Origin: CAWBRT01 sp963832365
GTDB taxonomy: Bacteria; Acidobacteriota; Terriglobia; Terriglobales; Acidobacteriaceae
NCBI GenBank assembly: GCA_963832365.1
Contig: CAWHUL010000020.1
Coordinates: 1-64,000, forward strand
DNA: 64,000 nt
Direction of reading: 5' to 3'
Within the stretch, counting starts at the first letter, position 1, and the number at the start of each line of letters is the position of its first letter. Positions 45,460 to 53,860 of this stretch are shown here, piece after piece. The notes beneath the pieces were generated by a model that made no database searches, had not been told where the DNA came from, and saw only the letters and a list, made by a program, of their open reading frames with translations. The position numbers and the translations under genes are program-made.

Positions 45460-47004
45460 ATGAGCGAATTGGAAATCACAATACCTCCAGAAATAGCCGT
45501 CGCTGCCCCTGCGGCGAAGAGTCGCAACCGTGCAGCCACTCTTCTATCGCAGGTGCTTTCTTTTCCGGCGATGCTGGCCGCCTTGCTGGTCGGAACCGTC
45601 TTTGTGGGTGCGCGTGGGTTCGTCGTCGACCCTGATCTCTGGTGGCACGTCAAGGTGGGGCAGACCATCCTCTCGACCCACACCTTTCCGACCACGGATC
45701 CTTACTCATTTACCGTCGCCGGTCATCCCTGGCTGGCATATGAATGGCTGGGCGAAGTGCTGCTGGGGGCAGTCGAGCGTTTCTGGGGGTTGCAAGGTCT
45801 CGAAGTTTGTTTGGTTGTGCTTGGCAGCGCCGTTATGCTTGCGCTCTACGCCTACACAACGCTTCGCACGGGAAACCCGAAGGCTGGATTTGTAGCTTCC
45901 GCGGTGCTGTATTTTCTGGCGATAGCTTCGTTCTCGCTGCGTCCGCAAATGCTCGGTTATCTCTTTCTTATTCTGACGCTCATCGCCCTCGAGCGTTTTC
46001 GCCAAGGAAAGAGCCGCGCACTTTGGTTTCTTCCGCCTCTATATCTTATCTGGGTCAATACGCATGGATCATGGGTGATCGGGCTGGGAGCGATCTTCGT
46101 ATTCTGGGCAAGCGGCCTGATGGACTTGCAGTTGGGTAGCATTGAGACGCGGCGCTGGAGCATTTCGGAACGCATTCGTATCGAGTCCGTCTTTCTTCTG
46201 TGCCTCGCCGTCCTCCCCATCACCCCCTACGGCGTGCGCATCGCCGCCAGTCCCTTCGAGTATGCCTTCGACCTGCCGCTTAATGTAACGCACATCAATG
46301 AATGGCAACCCATGCCATTCTCGTTGCTTGGAGGCAAGATATTCCTGGCCCTCCTGCTGGGCTTTTTCCTTCTACATATGGCCGTGCGTTTCCGCTGCCG
46401 GCTGCACGAACTGGTGTTGTTTACCGGCGGCACAGTGATGGCATGCCTCCACCTTCGCTTTCTGCTCGTCTTCGTGCCATTCTTCGCGCCACTGCTTGCC
46501 ACGACGCTCGATCGTTGGATACCTGCCTACGATAAGCGCAAGGACTACATCATCTTGAATGTTGTTTTGATCGTGGCAGTGTTCGCAGCCATGGTGCGAT
46601 TTTTCCCCACCGCCGCGGAGATGCAGCAGAGCGTGACGCAGCAGTACCCTGTGCGCGCCGTCGAGTATCTGCGCCAGCACCCGGTGCCAGGCCCGATGTA
46701 CAACACCTACGGCTATGGCGGCTACCTGATCTGGTCGCTACCCGGACACCGGCTCTTTATTGACGGCCGGGCTGACCTCTACGAGCGCGGCGGCGCATTT
46801 GCCGAATACCTGCAAGCGGCCGATATAGGGCCTGCGGCGTTTTCCGTGCTCCGGAGACACGGTATTCAATCCTGCCTTTTGGAGCGCGGCGAGGCGCTGG
46901 CCACGGTTCTTTCCGCATCGCCAGAGTGGCAGCGGGTCTATTCGGACAATTTGAGCGCACTGTTTGTGCTGCGAAAATCTGACGGGATTCCATCCTCGAA
47001 TTGA
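45460..47004 (+). CDS. Multi-spanning membrane protein of unknown function in the tad locus
   Basis: A polytopic protein of about 514 residues with at least ten hydrophobic segments. The first loop reads 'VVDPDLWWHVKVGQTILSTH' and 'YSFTVAGHPWLAYEWLGEV', a D-L-W-W-H pattern reminiscent of GT-C-type glycosyltransferases and related uncharacterised Acidobacteriota membrane proteins. The C-terminal soluble part holds 'MYNTYGYGGYLIW' and 'PGHRLFIDGRADLYERG'. I prefer ATG 45460 over a GTG at 45376. It sits between tadG and the pilin genes, so a role in glycosylation or surface modification of the pilus is possible but only an inference. Confidence 0.7.
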   Translation: MSELEITIPPEIAVAAPAAKSRNRAATLLSQVLSFPAMLAALLVGTVFVGARGFVVDPDLWWHVKVGQTILSTHTFPTTDPYSFTVAGHPWLAYEWLGEVLLGAVERFWGLQGLEVCLVVLGSAVMLALYAYTTLRTGNPKAGFVASAVLYFLAIASFSLRPQMLGYLFLILTLIALERFRQGKSRALWFLPPLYLIWVNTHGSWVIGLGAIFVFWASGLMDLQLGSIETRRWSISERIRIESVFLLCLAVLPITPYGVRIAASPFEYAFDLPLNVTHINEWQPMPFSLLGGKIFLALLLGFFLLHMAVRFRCRLHELVLFTGGTVMACLHLRFLLVFVPFFAPLLATTLDRWIPAYDKRKDYIILNVVLIVAVFAAMVRFFPTAAEMQQSVTQQYPVRAVEYLRQHPVPGPMYNTYGYGGYLIWSLPGHRLFIDGRADLYERGGAFAEYLQAADIGPAAFSVLRRHGIQSCLLERGEALATVLSASPEWQRVYSDNLSALFVLRKSDGIPSSN

Positions 47005-47347
47005 TGTCTGCAATTGCCAGACGCTAGTCACCTGCCGGGCGGCAAAGCTGTAAGAAGCTGCCTCGTCGGCATGGTCCACACCAATGTTATGGCGGTCCTC
47101 CCGTACGCGGTTGTGCAGACGTCCCAGGTGTCACCAAACCGCACGATCAGAGCTAGGGAAGTGTGACCAATCAGTAGCGCTTTCCTGATAGCTGGGAGAA
47201 TAAGTTCGCGGCTCTGCCCCCGTCGATTCAGCGACCTTCATAATATTCAGGCACCTAGGTCGTAGTCTGGCGTCTCGATTGCTAATGAAAACCTGGCGGC
47301 ACGACGCTTTTGTGTTGCTTAGCTTACATTACTTGAGAGGACATCAA

Positions 47348-47512
47348 ATGAAGAGTCTTTTGGTTCGCCTTTGGAAAGAAGACGAAGGCCAGGACCTGAC
47401 TGAATACGCTTTGCTGGTGGTTCTGATTGCCCTGGTAGCAATCACCGCGATCACAAGCGTGGGGACGGCGGTCAGCAGCGTGTTCAGCAACGCAGCCGTG
47501 AGCTTAACCTAA
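47348..47512 (+). CDS. flp: Flp-family type IVb pilin, copy 1
   Basis: A 54-residue Flp pilin, the major subunit of Tad pili. A short cytoplasmic leader with 'KEDEGQDLTEYALLVVLIAL' holds the G/QDLTEY prepilin cleavage region with conserved Glu and Tyr, followed by one hydrophobic helix and 'SSVFSNAAVSLT'. ATG 47348 has GAGAGGACAT upstream. Only about seven residues separate it from copy 2 in the mature region. Prepilin peptidase CpaA cleaves after the Gly before Gln. Confidence 0.93.
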   Translation: MKSLLVRLWKEDEGQDLTEYALLVVLIALVAITAITSVGTAVSSVFSNAAVSLT

Positions 47513-47554
47513 CCACATCGACAACGTTAACGTCCGCTGGCCAATGGCTAGCAA

Positions 47555-47573
47555 GGCCTGACATCCGCAGGCC
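47555..47573 (+). promoter_or_regulatory. Stem-loop downstream of flp copy 1
   Basis: GGCCTG (47555-47560) pairs with CAGGCC (47568-47573) around a seven-base loop. The same stem-loop occurs after copy 2 at 48249-48267. With no T run, it may stabilise the pilin mRNA or attenuate read-through rather than terminate fully. Confidence 0.5.
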
Positions 47574-47694
47574 GCTTGGGATAAGAAACTTCCGGCGGCC
47601 CAACCCTTGCGCTCAGGCGGGGATCGACCGGGAATGAGTGAAGTCTTCATCGCGGCACAACGAACACAGTTCCACAGCTAGAGAGAATGACTGG

Positions 47695-47793
47695 ATGAAC
47701 GCGGCTAACACCAATTGGATATCTGCGCCTGCCGTTGCCTCGATTTCGGCGTGGACTGATTGGCGCAAGGTCGCGGCGATTTCCTGGGTAGTG
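47695..47793 (+). pseudogene. Truncated copy of the cpaA start
   Basis: About 30 codons, 'MNAANTNWISAPAVASISAW' and 'TDWRKVA', match the start of the complete cpaA at 48390 ('MNAAQAIWICTIAVTLLAAW', 'TDWRTRKI'). After this the frame runs into the next repeat unit. It has no catalytic second Asp and is a by-product of the tandem duplication. Confidence 0.65.
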
Positions 47794-48037
47794 TGTCGCG
47801 AGTGTCACCAAACCGCACGAGCAGCGTTAAGGAAGTGTGACCAATCTGTAACGCTTTCGTCATGGTGGGAGAGCAAGTTTGCGATTCCGCTTATTTCAAT
47901 TCAGCAAATTTTGATTTTTCAGATACTTAGCGCCGGAAAATATCCGCAGTGCCAAGTGGTGTCTCAAATGCTTAAAGAAAAGCGGGCAGCACGATACGTT
48001 TGTGTTGCTTAGCTCACATCACCCGAGAGGACACAGA

Positions 48038-48202
48038 ATGAAGAACCTTATGATCCGCCTTTGGAAAGAAGAAGAAGGCCAGGACCTGACTGAATACGCT
48101 TTGTTGGTGGTTCTGATCGCCCTGGTAGCAATCACCGCGGTCACAGGCGTGGGAACGGCCGTCAGCAAAGTCTTCAGCAATGCAGCCGTTAGCCTAACCT
48201 AA
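48038..48202 (+). CDS. flp: Flp-family type IVb pilin, copy 2
   Basis: A 54-residue Flp pilin almost identical to copy 1, with differences in the leader ('MKNLMIRLWKEEEGQ') and near the C-terminus ('TGVGTAVSKVFSN'). The cleavage motif GQDLTEY and hydrophobic helix are the same. ATG 48038 has GAGAGGACAC upstream. It lies directly ahead of the intact cpaA gene. Two paralogous pilins allow mixed or alternative pili. Confidence 0.93.
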   Translation: MKNLMIRLWKEEEGQDLTEYALLVVLIALVAITAVTGVGTAVSKVFSNAAVSLT

Positions 48203-48248
48203 CACCGCCGCATCGATAACGCTTGCAGCTAGCCAAACTGGCTAGTAA

Positions 48249-48267
48249 GGCCTGACAAACGCAGGCC
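48249..48267 (+). promoter_or_regulatory. Stem-loop downstream of flp copy 2
   Basis: GGCCTG (48249-48254) pairs with CAGGCC (48262-48267), the counterpart of the hairpin after copy 1. Its retention in both repeat units suggests a function in pilin mRNA 3' processing. Confidence 0.5.
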
Positions 48268-48389
48268 GTTCGGGGCAGAAAACATCCGGCGGCCTTAACC
48301 CTTCCGCTCAGGCGGTGAACGACCCGGACTGAATGAAAGGTCTTCACCGCAGCGTAACCAAAACGATCGCATAACTGGAGAAGGACTGG

Positions 48390-48926
48390 ATGAACGCGGC
48401 TCAAGCCATCTGGATCTGCACGATTGCAGTCACGCTGCTCGCAGCCTGGACTGACTGGCGCACCCGCAAGATCCCCAACTGGCTCACCGTGCCGGCGTTG
48501 GCGCTGGGAATCACGGTAAACGCGTTTGCAGCAGGTTGGTCCGGCGCCAAAGCATCGCTGGAAGGCGCTGGCCTGGCGCTGATTCTCCTTCTCCCTTTTG
48601 TACTGAAGCGGGGACTGGGGGCCGGTGATTGGAAGTTGATGGGAGCTGTAGGGGCTTTCCTGGGCCCACTTCTGCTTCTTCTTGCCTTGCTCGTTAGCTT
48701 TTTCGTGTCCGGGCTGATGGCGATGGTGAACCTGATTCGAAATGGCCGTGTGATGACGACCTTGGGCAACATGGTCGTTCTGGTTCGGGGTTTCTTTTCA
48801 TATGGATTGCGCTCTCATCCGGAAATTTCGCTGGATAACCCGAAGTTACTGAAGTTGCCTTTTGGAGTGGCGGCTGCAATAGCCACCGTGATTTGTTACT
48901 GCGCGACCCGGTGGGGAGTTCTCTAA
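48390..48926 (+). CDS. cpaA: Prepilin peptidase CpaA/TadV (A24 family)
   Basis: A 178-residue polytopic aspartic protease. The first catalytic Asp is in 'AWTDWRTRKIPNWL' near residue 24 and the second in 'GAGDWKLMGAVGAF' (G-x-G-D motif) near residue 75, both required for type IV prepilin peptidase activity. Four to five hydrophobic helices are present. It should mature the Flp pilins and the TadE-type pseudopilins. GGAGAAGG lies before the ATG. Confidence 0.92.
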   Translation: MNAAQAIWICTIAVTLLAAWTDWRTRKIPNWLTVPALALGITVNAFAAGWSGAKASLEGAGLALILLLPFVLKRGLGAGDWKLMGAVGAFLGPLLLLLALLVSFFVSGLMAMVNLIRNGRVMTTLGNMVVLVRGFFSYGLRSHPEISLDNPKLLKLPFGVAAAIATVICYCATRWGVL

Positions 48927-48953
48927 CACCGGCTCGAAGGAGAGATTTTATCC

Positions 48954-49775
48954 ATGAATCGGAATCGACTGATCATCGGATTGGCTGCCGCCATTGCAAT
49001 CGCGGCTGCAATGAGTTTTTTTGTATACCGCCAATTCAAACAGGCGTCTGCATCGGTGTTCAAGCCCATCGTCATGCAGCAAATCGTGGTGGCGGCTGCG
49101 CCGCTCCAACTTGGCACTCGTGTTGATGCCAGCAACCTCCGACTGATTCCGTGGCCATCCAGCGAACCTGTCGCCGGCATGTTCACGCGGATCGAAGATT
49201 GTGCAAGCCGGGCCCTGATCACGCCGGTTGCGGCCAATGAGCCTATCCTCGAAAGCAAACTGGCTTCGCGGCAATCGGGTGCCGGACTGCCCGCCACGAT
49301 TCCCGAAGGAATGCGGGCGCTCTCCGTCGCCGTGAATGAGGTGGTCGGAGTCGCCGGGTTCGTCATTCCAGGAACCATGGTTGACGTTCTCGTGACTGGC
49401 CGGATCGCAAACGGCGCGAACAATTCAAACATCACCCGGACCATCCTTGAGGATGTTCGAGTTCTCGCCGCCGGTCAGAAGATTGAACAGGATCGCGAAG
49501 GGAAACCGCAGACCGTTCCCGTGATCACCCTGCTGGTGACTCCGCCGGATGCAGCGAAGCTCGCCATGGCCAGCACGCAGGGAAAGATCCAACTGGCTTT
49601 GCGGAACACCATCGACAGCACGGTAACAAATCCGGCGCCGGTATTCGAAGCCTCGCTCTTTGCCGGCATTGCTCCCCCTTCCAAACGTGTCGCCCCGGTA
49701 AGTCATGCTCCGGCCCCTTATGTAATTGAGGTCATTGCCGGGACCAAACATGAAAACAAGAGTTTTGCCAACTAG
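48954..49775 (+). CDS. cpaB: Flp pilus assembly protein CpaB (RcpC)
   Basis: A 273-residue periplasmic protein with an N-terminal membrane anchor ('LIIGLAAAIAIAAAMSFFVY') and a SAF-type domain around 'AAPLQLGTRVDASNLRLIPW' and 'AANEPILESKL'. The C-terminal RcpC/CpaB part includes 'GMRALSVAVNEVVGVAGFVI' and 'TVPVITLLVTPPDAAKLAMA'. It works with the secretin CpaC at the outer membrane. GAAGGAGAG precedes the ATG, 28 bases beyond cpaA. Confidence 0.9.
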   Translation: MNRNRLIIGLAAAIAIAAAMSFFVYRQFKQASASVFKPIVMQQIVVAAAPLQLGTRVDASNLRLIPWPSSEPVAGMFTRIEDCASRALITPVAANEPILESKLASRQSGAGLPATIPEGMRALSVAVNEVVGVAGFVIPGTMVDVLVTGRIANGANNSNITRTILEDVRVLAAGQKIEQDREGKPQTVPVITLLVTPPDAAKLAMASTQGKIQLALRNTIDSTVTNPAPVFEASLFAGIAPPSKRVAPVSHAPAPYVIEVIAGTKHENKSFAN

Positions 49776-49802
49776 CAAAATTAAAGATCAGCAAGGAACG
49801 AA

Positions 49803-51230
49803 ATGTCCCAACGATATAGAAAACCGCAACTGATGATGTGGCTCGGAGCCGCCGCCCTTGGACTCCTGCTCGGTACGCCGTTGTTCGCGGCTGAGCAGTC
49901 GGCGCCTGCAGCCATTGCTCAACCAGGCATGCCGCAGGCGCAGGCCGCCTCTGAGCCGACAGCCATCGATCAGCGTCAGGAATCGGAGGTGCAGAGTCTG
50001 CACCTGCTCGTCGGACGTTCACTGGTGATTTCGTCGCCTACGCGGATCAAGAGAGTGTCTCTCGCAGATCCAACCATAGCCGAGGCCGTCGTAATCAGCC
50101 CCCACCAGCTTGTCGTCAACGGAAAGGCGCCGGGAGGCGTATCGCTTCTCCTGTGGGACGAGGCGGACCTGAGCCAGGCCTTCGAAGTCACGGTGGATAC
50201 TGACGCTCTGGGGTTAAGCGCAAAGATCCATGCGTTGTTCCCGGCCGAGTCGGTCAAGGTGGACACCGCTAAGGATGTCGTGATGTTGTCGGGGCGGGTC
50301 TCCTCCGTGGCGATCTCCGATAAGATCCTGGAATTGGCAAAGCAAGTCAGTCCCAAGGTCACCAGCATGTTGCAAGGTCCGATTTCTCCGGCCGGGCAGA
50401 TCATGCTTCATGTGCGATTTGCCGAAGTGAACCGCGTTGCCCTCAACCAGCTCGGACTCAATATCCTCAGTCTTCCAGGGGCAAAGAACGGCGGCGTGAT
50501 TTCGACGCAGCAGTTCTCGCCGCCTCAGCTTGTGAATACGCAAAACGGAGTGGGCAGCACGCTTGGATTGAACAATTTGTTGAACATCTTCTACGTTCGG
50601 CCCGACATTAATCTGGCCCTGACAATCCAGGCACTCCAGCAAAATAATGTTCTGCAAATCCTGGCCGAACCGAATCTGTTGACCGCGTCCGGGAAGGAAG
50701 CAAGTTTTCTCGCCGGCGGTGAATTCCCCTTTCCAATTCTGCAATCGACCGGCGGTACCGGGTTTGCTGGAATCACTATTCAGTTCAAGGAGTTTGGCGT
50801 GCGCTTGAACTTCACGCCGACCCTCACCCTCGACGGACTCATCCACTTGAAGGTCCGGCCCGAAGTCAGTTCGCTGGATTTTACCAATGCGCTTACTCTG
50901 CAGGGCTTCACGGTCCCGGCGCTTTCCACTCGACGAGTTGAATCGGAGATGGATCTCGCCGATGGGCAGAGCTTTGCCATTGCGGGCCTGATTGATAATC
51001 GCGTGACTGAGCAGCTCTCTAAGATTCCTGGAATTGGAGATATTCCGATACTCGGGAAACTGTTCCAGAGCCGTTCGCGGCAGAAGAGCACGGATGAACT
51101 GCTCGTCGTGGTCACCCCACATATCGTGCATCCGCTTACGGCCGAGAATATGCCGAAGGGACCGGTGTTCCCTGTTCCGTTTCTTCCGCCAGCTCCCGCG
51201 GAGCAACCCAAAACTCCGGCCCATAAGTAG
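49803..51230 (+). CDS. cpaC: Secretin CpaC (RcpA)
   Basis: A 475-residue outer-membrane secretin of the Tad system. There is a signal peptide ('LMMWLGAAALGLLLGTPLFA'), the N-terminal BON-like region with 'LHLLVGRSLVISSPTRIKRV' and 'LLWDEADLSQAFEVTVDTD', and the secretin core: 'FLAGGEFPFPIL', 'LNFTPTLTLDGLIHLKVRPE', 'RRVESEMDLADGQSFAIAGL' and 'IPGIGDIPILGKLFQSRS', the standard secretin signature. It forms the channel for the pilus. The Pro-rich C-terminus may interact with partner proteins. Confidence 0.94.
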   Translation: MSQRYRKPQLMMWLGAAALGLLLGTPLFAAEQSAPAAIAQPGMPQAQAASEPTAIDQRQESEVQSLHLLVGRSLVISSPTRIKRVSLADPTIAEAVVISPHQLVVNGKAPGGVSLLLWDEADLSQAFEVTVDTDALGLSAKIHALFPAESVKVDTAKDVVMLSGRVSSVAISDKILELAKQVSPKVTSMLQGPISPAGQIMLHVRFAEVNRVALNQLGLNILSLPGAKNGGVISTQQFSPPQLVNTQNGVGSTLGLNNLLNIFYVRPDINLALTIQALQQNNVLQILAEPNLLTASGKEASFLAGGEFPFPILQSTGGTGFAGITIQFKEFGVRLNFTPTLTLDGLIHLKVRPEVSSLDFTNALTLQGFTVPALSTRRVESEMDLADGQSFAIAGLIDNRVTEQLSKIPGIGDIPILGKLFQSRSRQKSTDELLVVVTPHIVHPLTAENMPKGPVFPVPFLPPAPAEQPKTPAHK

Positions 51231-51292
51231 AGGGAGCACGAGCGACCTGTTTCGCAACGATACCCTGAAGGAAGAGAGTAGGTAATCGGCAA

Positions 51293-52474
51293 ATGCTAAC
51301 AGCGGCAATAGCAAGTGGAGACGCATCGAGTGCAGCGCAACTGCTGGCCTGCCTGGAACAATCCGGCTTCGTGAAGTCGGTCAAGCAATGGTCAGTTTCC
51401 GGCGACAAAGCTCACGAGTCGAACGAGACGTTGCCGGACGTTGTTTTTTTGGATCTGCCGCGCGATCCAGAGCCGTATTTCGCATTCGGTGCGAATCTCC
51501 GGCGCGCCAGCTCCGAGATGAAACTTGTAGCGTGTTCGGCGACGTCTCCGTTATCTCCTCAGTTGCTGCTGGAAGCGATGAGAAGCGGCGTACAGGATTT
51601 TTTGCCCAAGCCCGTCAACCCCGAAGCGCTCAAGGAAATGCTGTCACGGTTTGCTCACGAACTCGCGAGCCGAGAGCGCCCATCCCAGGAAAAGTTAGTT
51701 GTGGTGATGGGTTCCAAAGGCGGCGTCGGTACAACTACGGTTGCGGTGAATCTGGGCACTCAGCTTTGTTCGTTCGCGCGGAAGCGCACCGTCCTGCTCG
51801 ATTTTGCGCGCCCGCTCGGAAATGTTCATCTGTTGCTCGATCTCAACCCGGGATTCGGCATTCGCGACGCGATGTCGAATCTGGAGCGTCTTGACAGTCA
51901 CTTTTTTTCAGGGCTATTGACTCACCATTCGACAAATCTTGAGATCCTTGGTGGGGCTATGCAGTCCGAAGAATGGGATGCCATTCCGATTGCTCCGTTC
52001 GAGCGCGTAGTGAATGTCGCACAGAATAATTTTGACTATGTGCTGGCGGATCTCGGTTCGCAGTTCTCCTCCGAATGGCGCCCCGTGCTGCAAATGGCCA
52101 AAATGGTCATCGTTGTGGCAGAGGCCAGTGTGCCGGCACTGTGGACACTCGAGCGGCGTTTACTGGCGCTCAAGGGCATGGGCATAGAGCCAAGCCGGAC
52201 TCGCATCGTGATCAACCGTTGGCACAAGGGAGACGAGAAGACGCTAAAGACCATCGAGAAGGATGGCAACTACTCGGTTTTTTCCTGTCTCCCGAATGAT
52301 TATCGAAAGGTGAGTGAGGCAGGGAACCTCGGCACTCCGTTGCTTGAGAATCACAACAACGTGCTCCACTCCCGCTATCGTCAGCTCGCCGCCCACGTGG
52401 CCGGAATTGAACTCGACACTGTTTCCAAGAAAGGTCCGCTAGGACTGTTCTCATTTTCCAGAGAGGTGGCATAG
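51293..52474 (+). CDS. cpaE: Pilus assembly ATPase CpaE (TadZ)
   Basis: A 393-residue protein with an N-terminal receiver-like domain ('DVVFLDLPRDPEP', 'GVQDFLPKPVNPEALKEML') and a C-terminal MinD/ParA-type ATPase. The deviant Walker A is 'VMGSKGGVGTTTVAVNLG', followed by 'TVLLDFARPLGNVHLLLDL' and 'VINRWHKGD'. TadZ proteins localise the pilus apparatus, often at a pole. It abuts cpaF with no gap (TAG followed by ATG). Confidence 0.92.
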   Translation: MLTAAIASGDASSAAQLLACLEQSGFVKSVKQWSVSGDKAHESNETLPDVVFLDLPRDPEPYFAFGANLRRASSEMKLVACSATSPLSPQLLLEAMRSGVQDFLPKPVNPEALKEMLSRFAHELASRERPSQEKLVVVMGSKGGVGTTTVAVNLGTQLCSFARKRTVLLDFARPLGNVHLLLDLNPGFGIRDAMSNLERLDSHFFSGLLTHHSTNLEILGGAMQSEEWDAIPIAPFERVVNVAQNNFDYVLADLGSQFSSEWRPVLQMAKMVIVVAEASVPALWTLERRLLALKGMGIEPSRTRIVINRWHKGDEKTLKTIEKDGNYSVFSCLPNDYRKVSEAGNLGTPLLENHNNVLHSRYRQLAAHVAGIELDTVSKKGPLGLFSFSREVA

Positions 52475-53773
52475 ATGTCCTCCAGTGGCATGCCAGGCAC
52501 ACGAACTGATTTCGGCCTCGTGAAGGCCGCGATTCATCGCAAGCTTATCCAGAAACTCAACCTCGACCGTCTGAACGAAATCAAGCGGGAGGATATTCGC
52601 CGGGAGGTCGGTCCGATCCTCGAGTCAATTCTAGCCGCAGAATCGACGCCGATGAACTTGCAGGAACGAGAGCGGATCGCGAAGGAAGTGCTCGATGAGG
52701 TTTTCGGCCTCGGGCCGCTGGAATCACTCCTGGCGGATCCGACGGTCTCCGACATTCTCGTCAACACCTACAAGCGGGTCTACGTCGAGCGCAGGGGAAT
52801 TTTGGAACTGACAAACCTCCAGTTTCGTGACGACGCTCACCTGATGAGCATCATTGAACGAATTGTGTCCGCGATTGGACGCCGGGTAGATGAATCTTCG
52901 CCTATGGTTGACGCCCGCCTGGCCGACGGTTCGCGCGTGAACGCCATCATTCCGCCGCTGTCGGTGGATGGTCCATGCCTCTCCATCCGGCGATTCGGGA
53001 CGGAGCGTTTGAACGCCGAGGATTTGATCACCAATAACTCTCTGACGCAGTCAATGCTGGAGTTGCTGAAGGGGTGCGTAAAAGCTCGCCTCAACGTGCT
53101 GATTTCAGGCGGCACCGGCGCCGGCAAGACGACGCTGCTCAATGTTCTGTCCTCCTTTATTTCCAACCGCGAACGAATCGTAACCATTGAGGATGCGGCC
53201 GAATTGCAGCTGAATCAGGAACACGTCGTTCGCCTGGAAACCCGCCCAGCCAACATTGAAGGCAAGGGTGCCGTCCATCAGCGGCAACTCATGATCAACT
53301 CCCTTCGCATGCGCCCCGACAGAATCGTCATGGGCGAGGTGCGTGGCGAGGAAGCACTCGACATGCTGCAGGCGATGAACACCGGCCATGATGGATCGCT
53401 GACAACCGTGCACGCGAATTCCCCTCGCGATGCTCTCAGCCGGTTGGAAACCATGGTGGCGATGTCGAACCTCAACATTCCGACCGCTGCCATCCGCAGG
53501 CAAATTGCCTCGGCAATCGACGTGGTCGTCCAGGTGAGCCGCCTCAGCGACGGAACTCGGCGGGTAACGAACTTGGCGGAAATCACCGGCATGGAAAAAG
53601 ACATAGTGACCATGCAAGACATCTTTGTCTATCAGAAGCAAGGCATCCGGGAAAGCGGAGAGGTACTCGGCGAATTCATGGCCACGGGTATCCGTCCCAA
53701 GTTTTCGGAGCGTCTGCTGGTCACTGGCATTCGGCTTCCTTCGACCATGTTTGAACCACCGCGCATTCAATAG
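52475..53773 (+). CDS. cpaF: Tad secretion ATPase CpaF (TadA)
   Basis: A 432-residue VirB11-like hexameric ATPase that powers pilus extension and retraction. Walker A is 'SGGTGAGKTTLLNVL', the Asp box lies in 'IVTIEDAAELQLNQEHVVRL', Walker B in 'RPDRIVMGEVRGEEALDML' and the His box in 'GHDGSLTTVHANSPRDALSR'. The N-terminal domain has 'EVFGLGPLESLLADPTVSDI', typical of CpaF. It starts directly after the cpaE stop codon. Confidence 0.96.
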   Translation: MSSSGMPGTRTDFGLVKAAIHRKLIQKLNLDRLNEIKREDIRREVGPILESILAAESTPMNLQERERIAKEVLDEVFGLGPLESLLADPTVSDILVNTYKRVYVERRGILELTNLQFRDDAHLMSIIERIVSAIGRRVDESSPMVDARLADGSRVNAIIPPLSVDGPCLSIRRFGTERLNAEDLITNNSLTQSMLELLKGCVKARLNVLISGGTGAGKTTLLNVLSSFISNRERIVTIEDAAELQLNQEHVVRLETRPANIEGKGAVHQRQLMINSLRMRPDRIVMGEVRGEEALDMLQAMNTGHDGSLTTVHANSPRDALSRLETMVAMSNLNIPTAAIRRQIASAIDVVVQVSRLSDGTRRVTNLAEITGMEKDIVTMQDIFVYQKQGIRESGEVLGEFMATGIRPKFSERLLVTGIRLPSTMFEPPRIQ

Positions 53774-53860
53774 GAAATTGCTTGTGGTGGCAACAAGTCT
53801 GCGTCTCCGGCAATCAGCTTCAGTTCTCTTTCGAGCTGGGTTGTCGAAAAGGAGTTCGAA

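Larger units (their letters stand above)
47127..48480 (+). repeat. Tandem duplication of the flp pilin and cpaA 5' end
   Basis: Two related units: about 47127-47795 and about 47802-48480. Each starts with GTGTCACCAAACCGCACGA, continues through GTGTGACCAATC, a TGTGTTGCTTAGCT word just before the pilin gene, an flp pilin ORF, a GGCCTG...CAGGCC hairpin and the start of a cpaA gene. Only the second cpaA is complete. Units are offset by about 674-690 bases, with small indels between. Confidence 0.85.

Noticed and set aside
47290..47330. Sigma-54 (-24/-12) promoter before flp
   Set aside because: TTGC-like words occur but the GG and GC pairs are not at the required spacing in either repeat unit.
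50214..51326. A 370-codon minus-strand open frame
   Set aside because: It is antisense to the secretin gene cpaC and has no recognisable motif.
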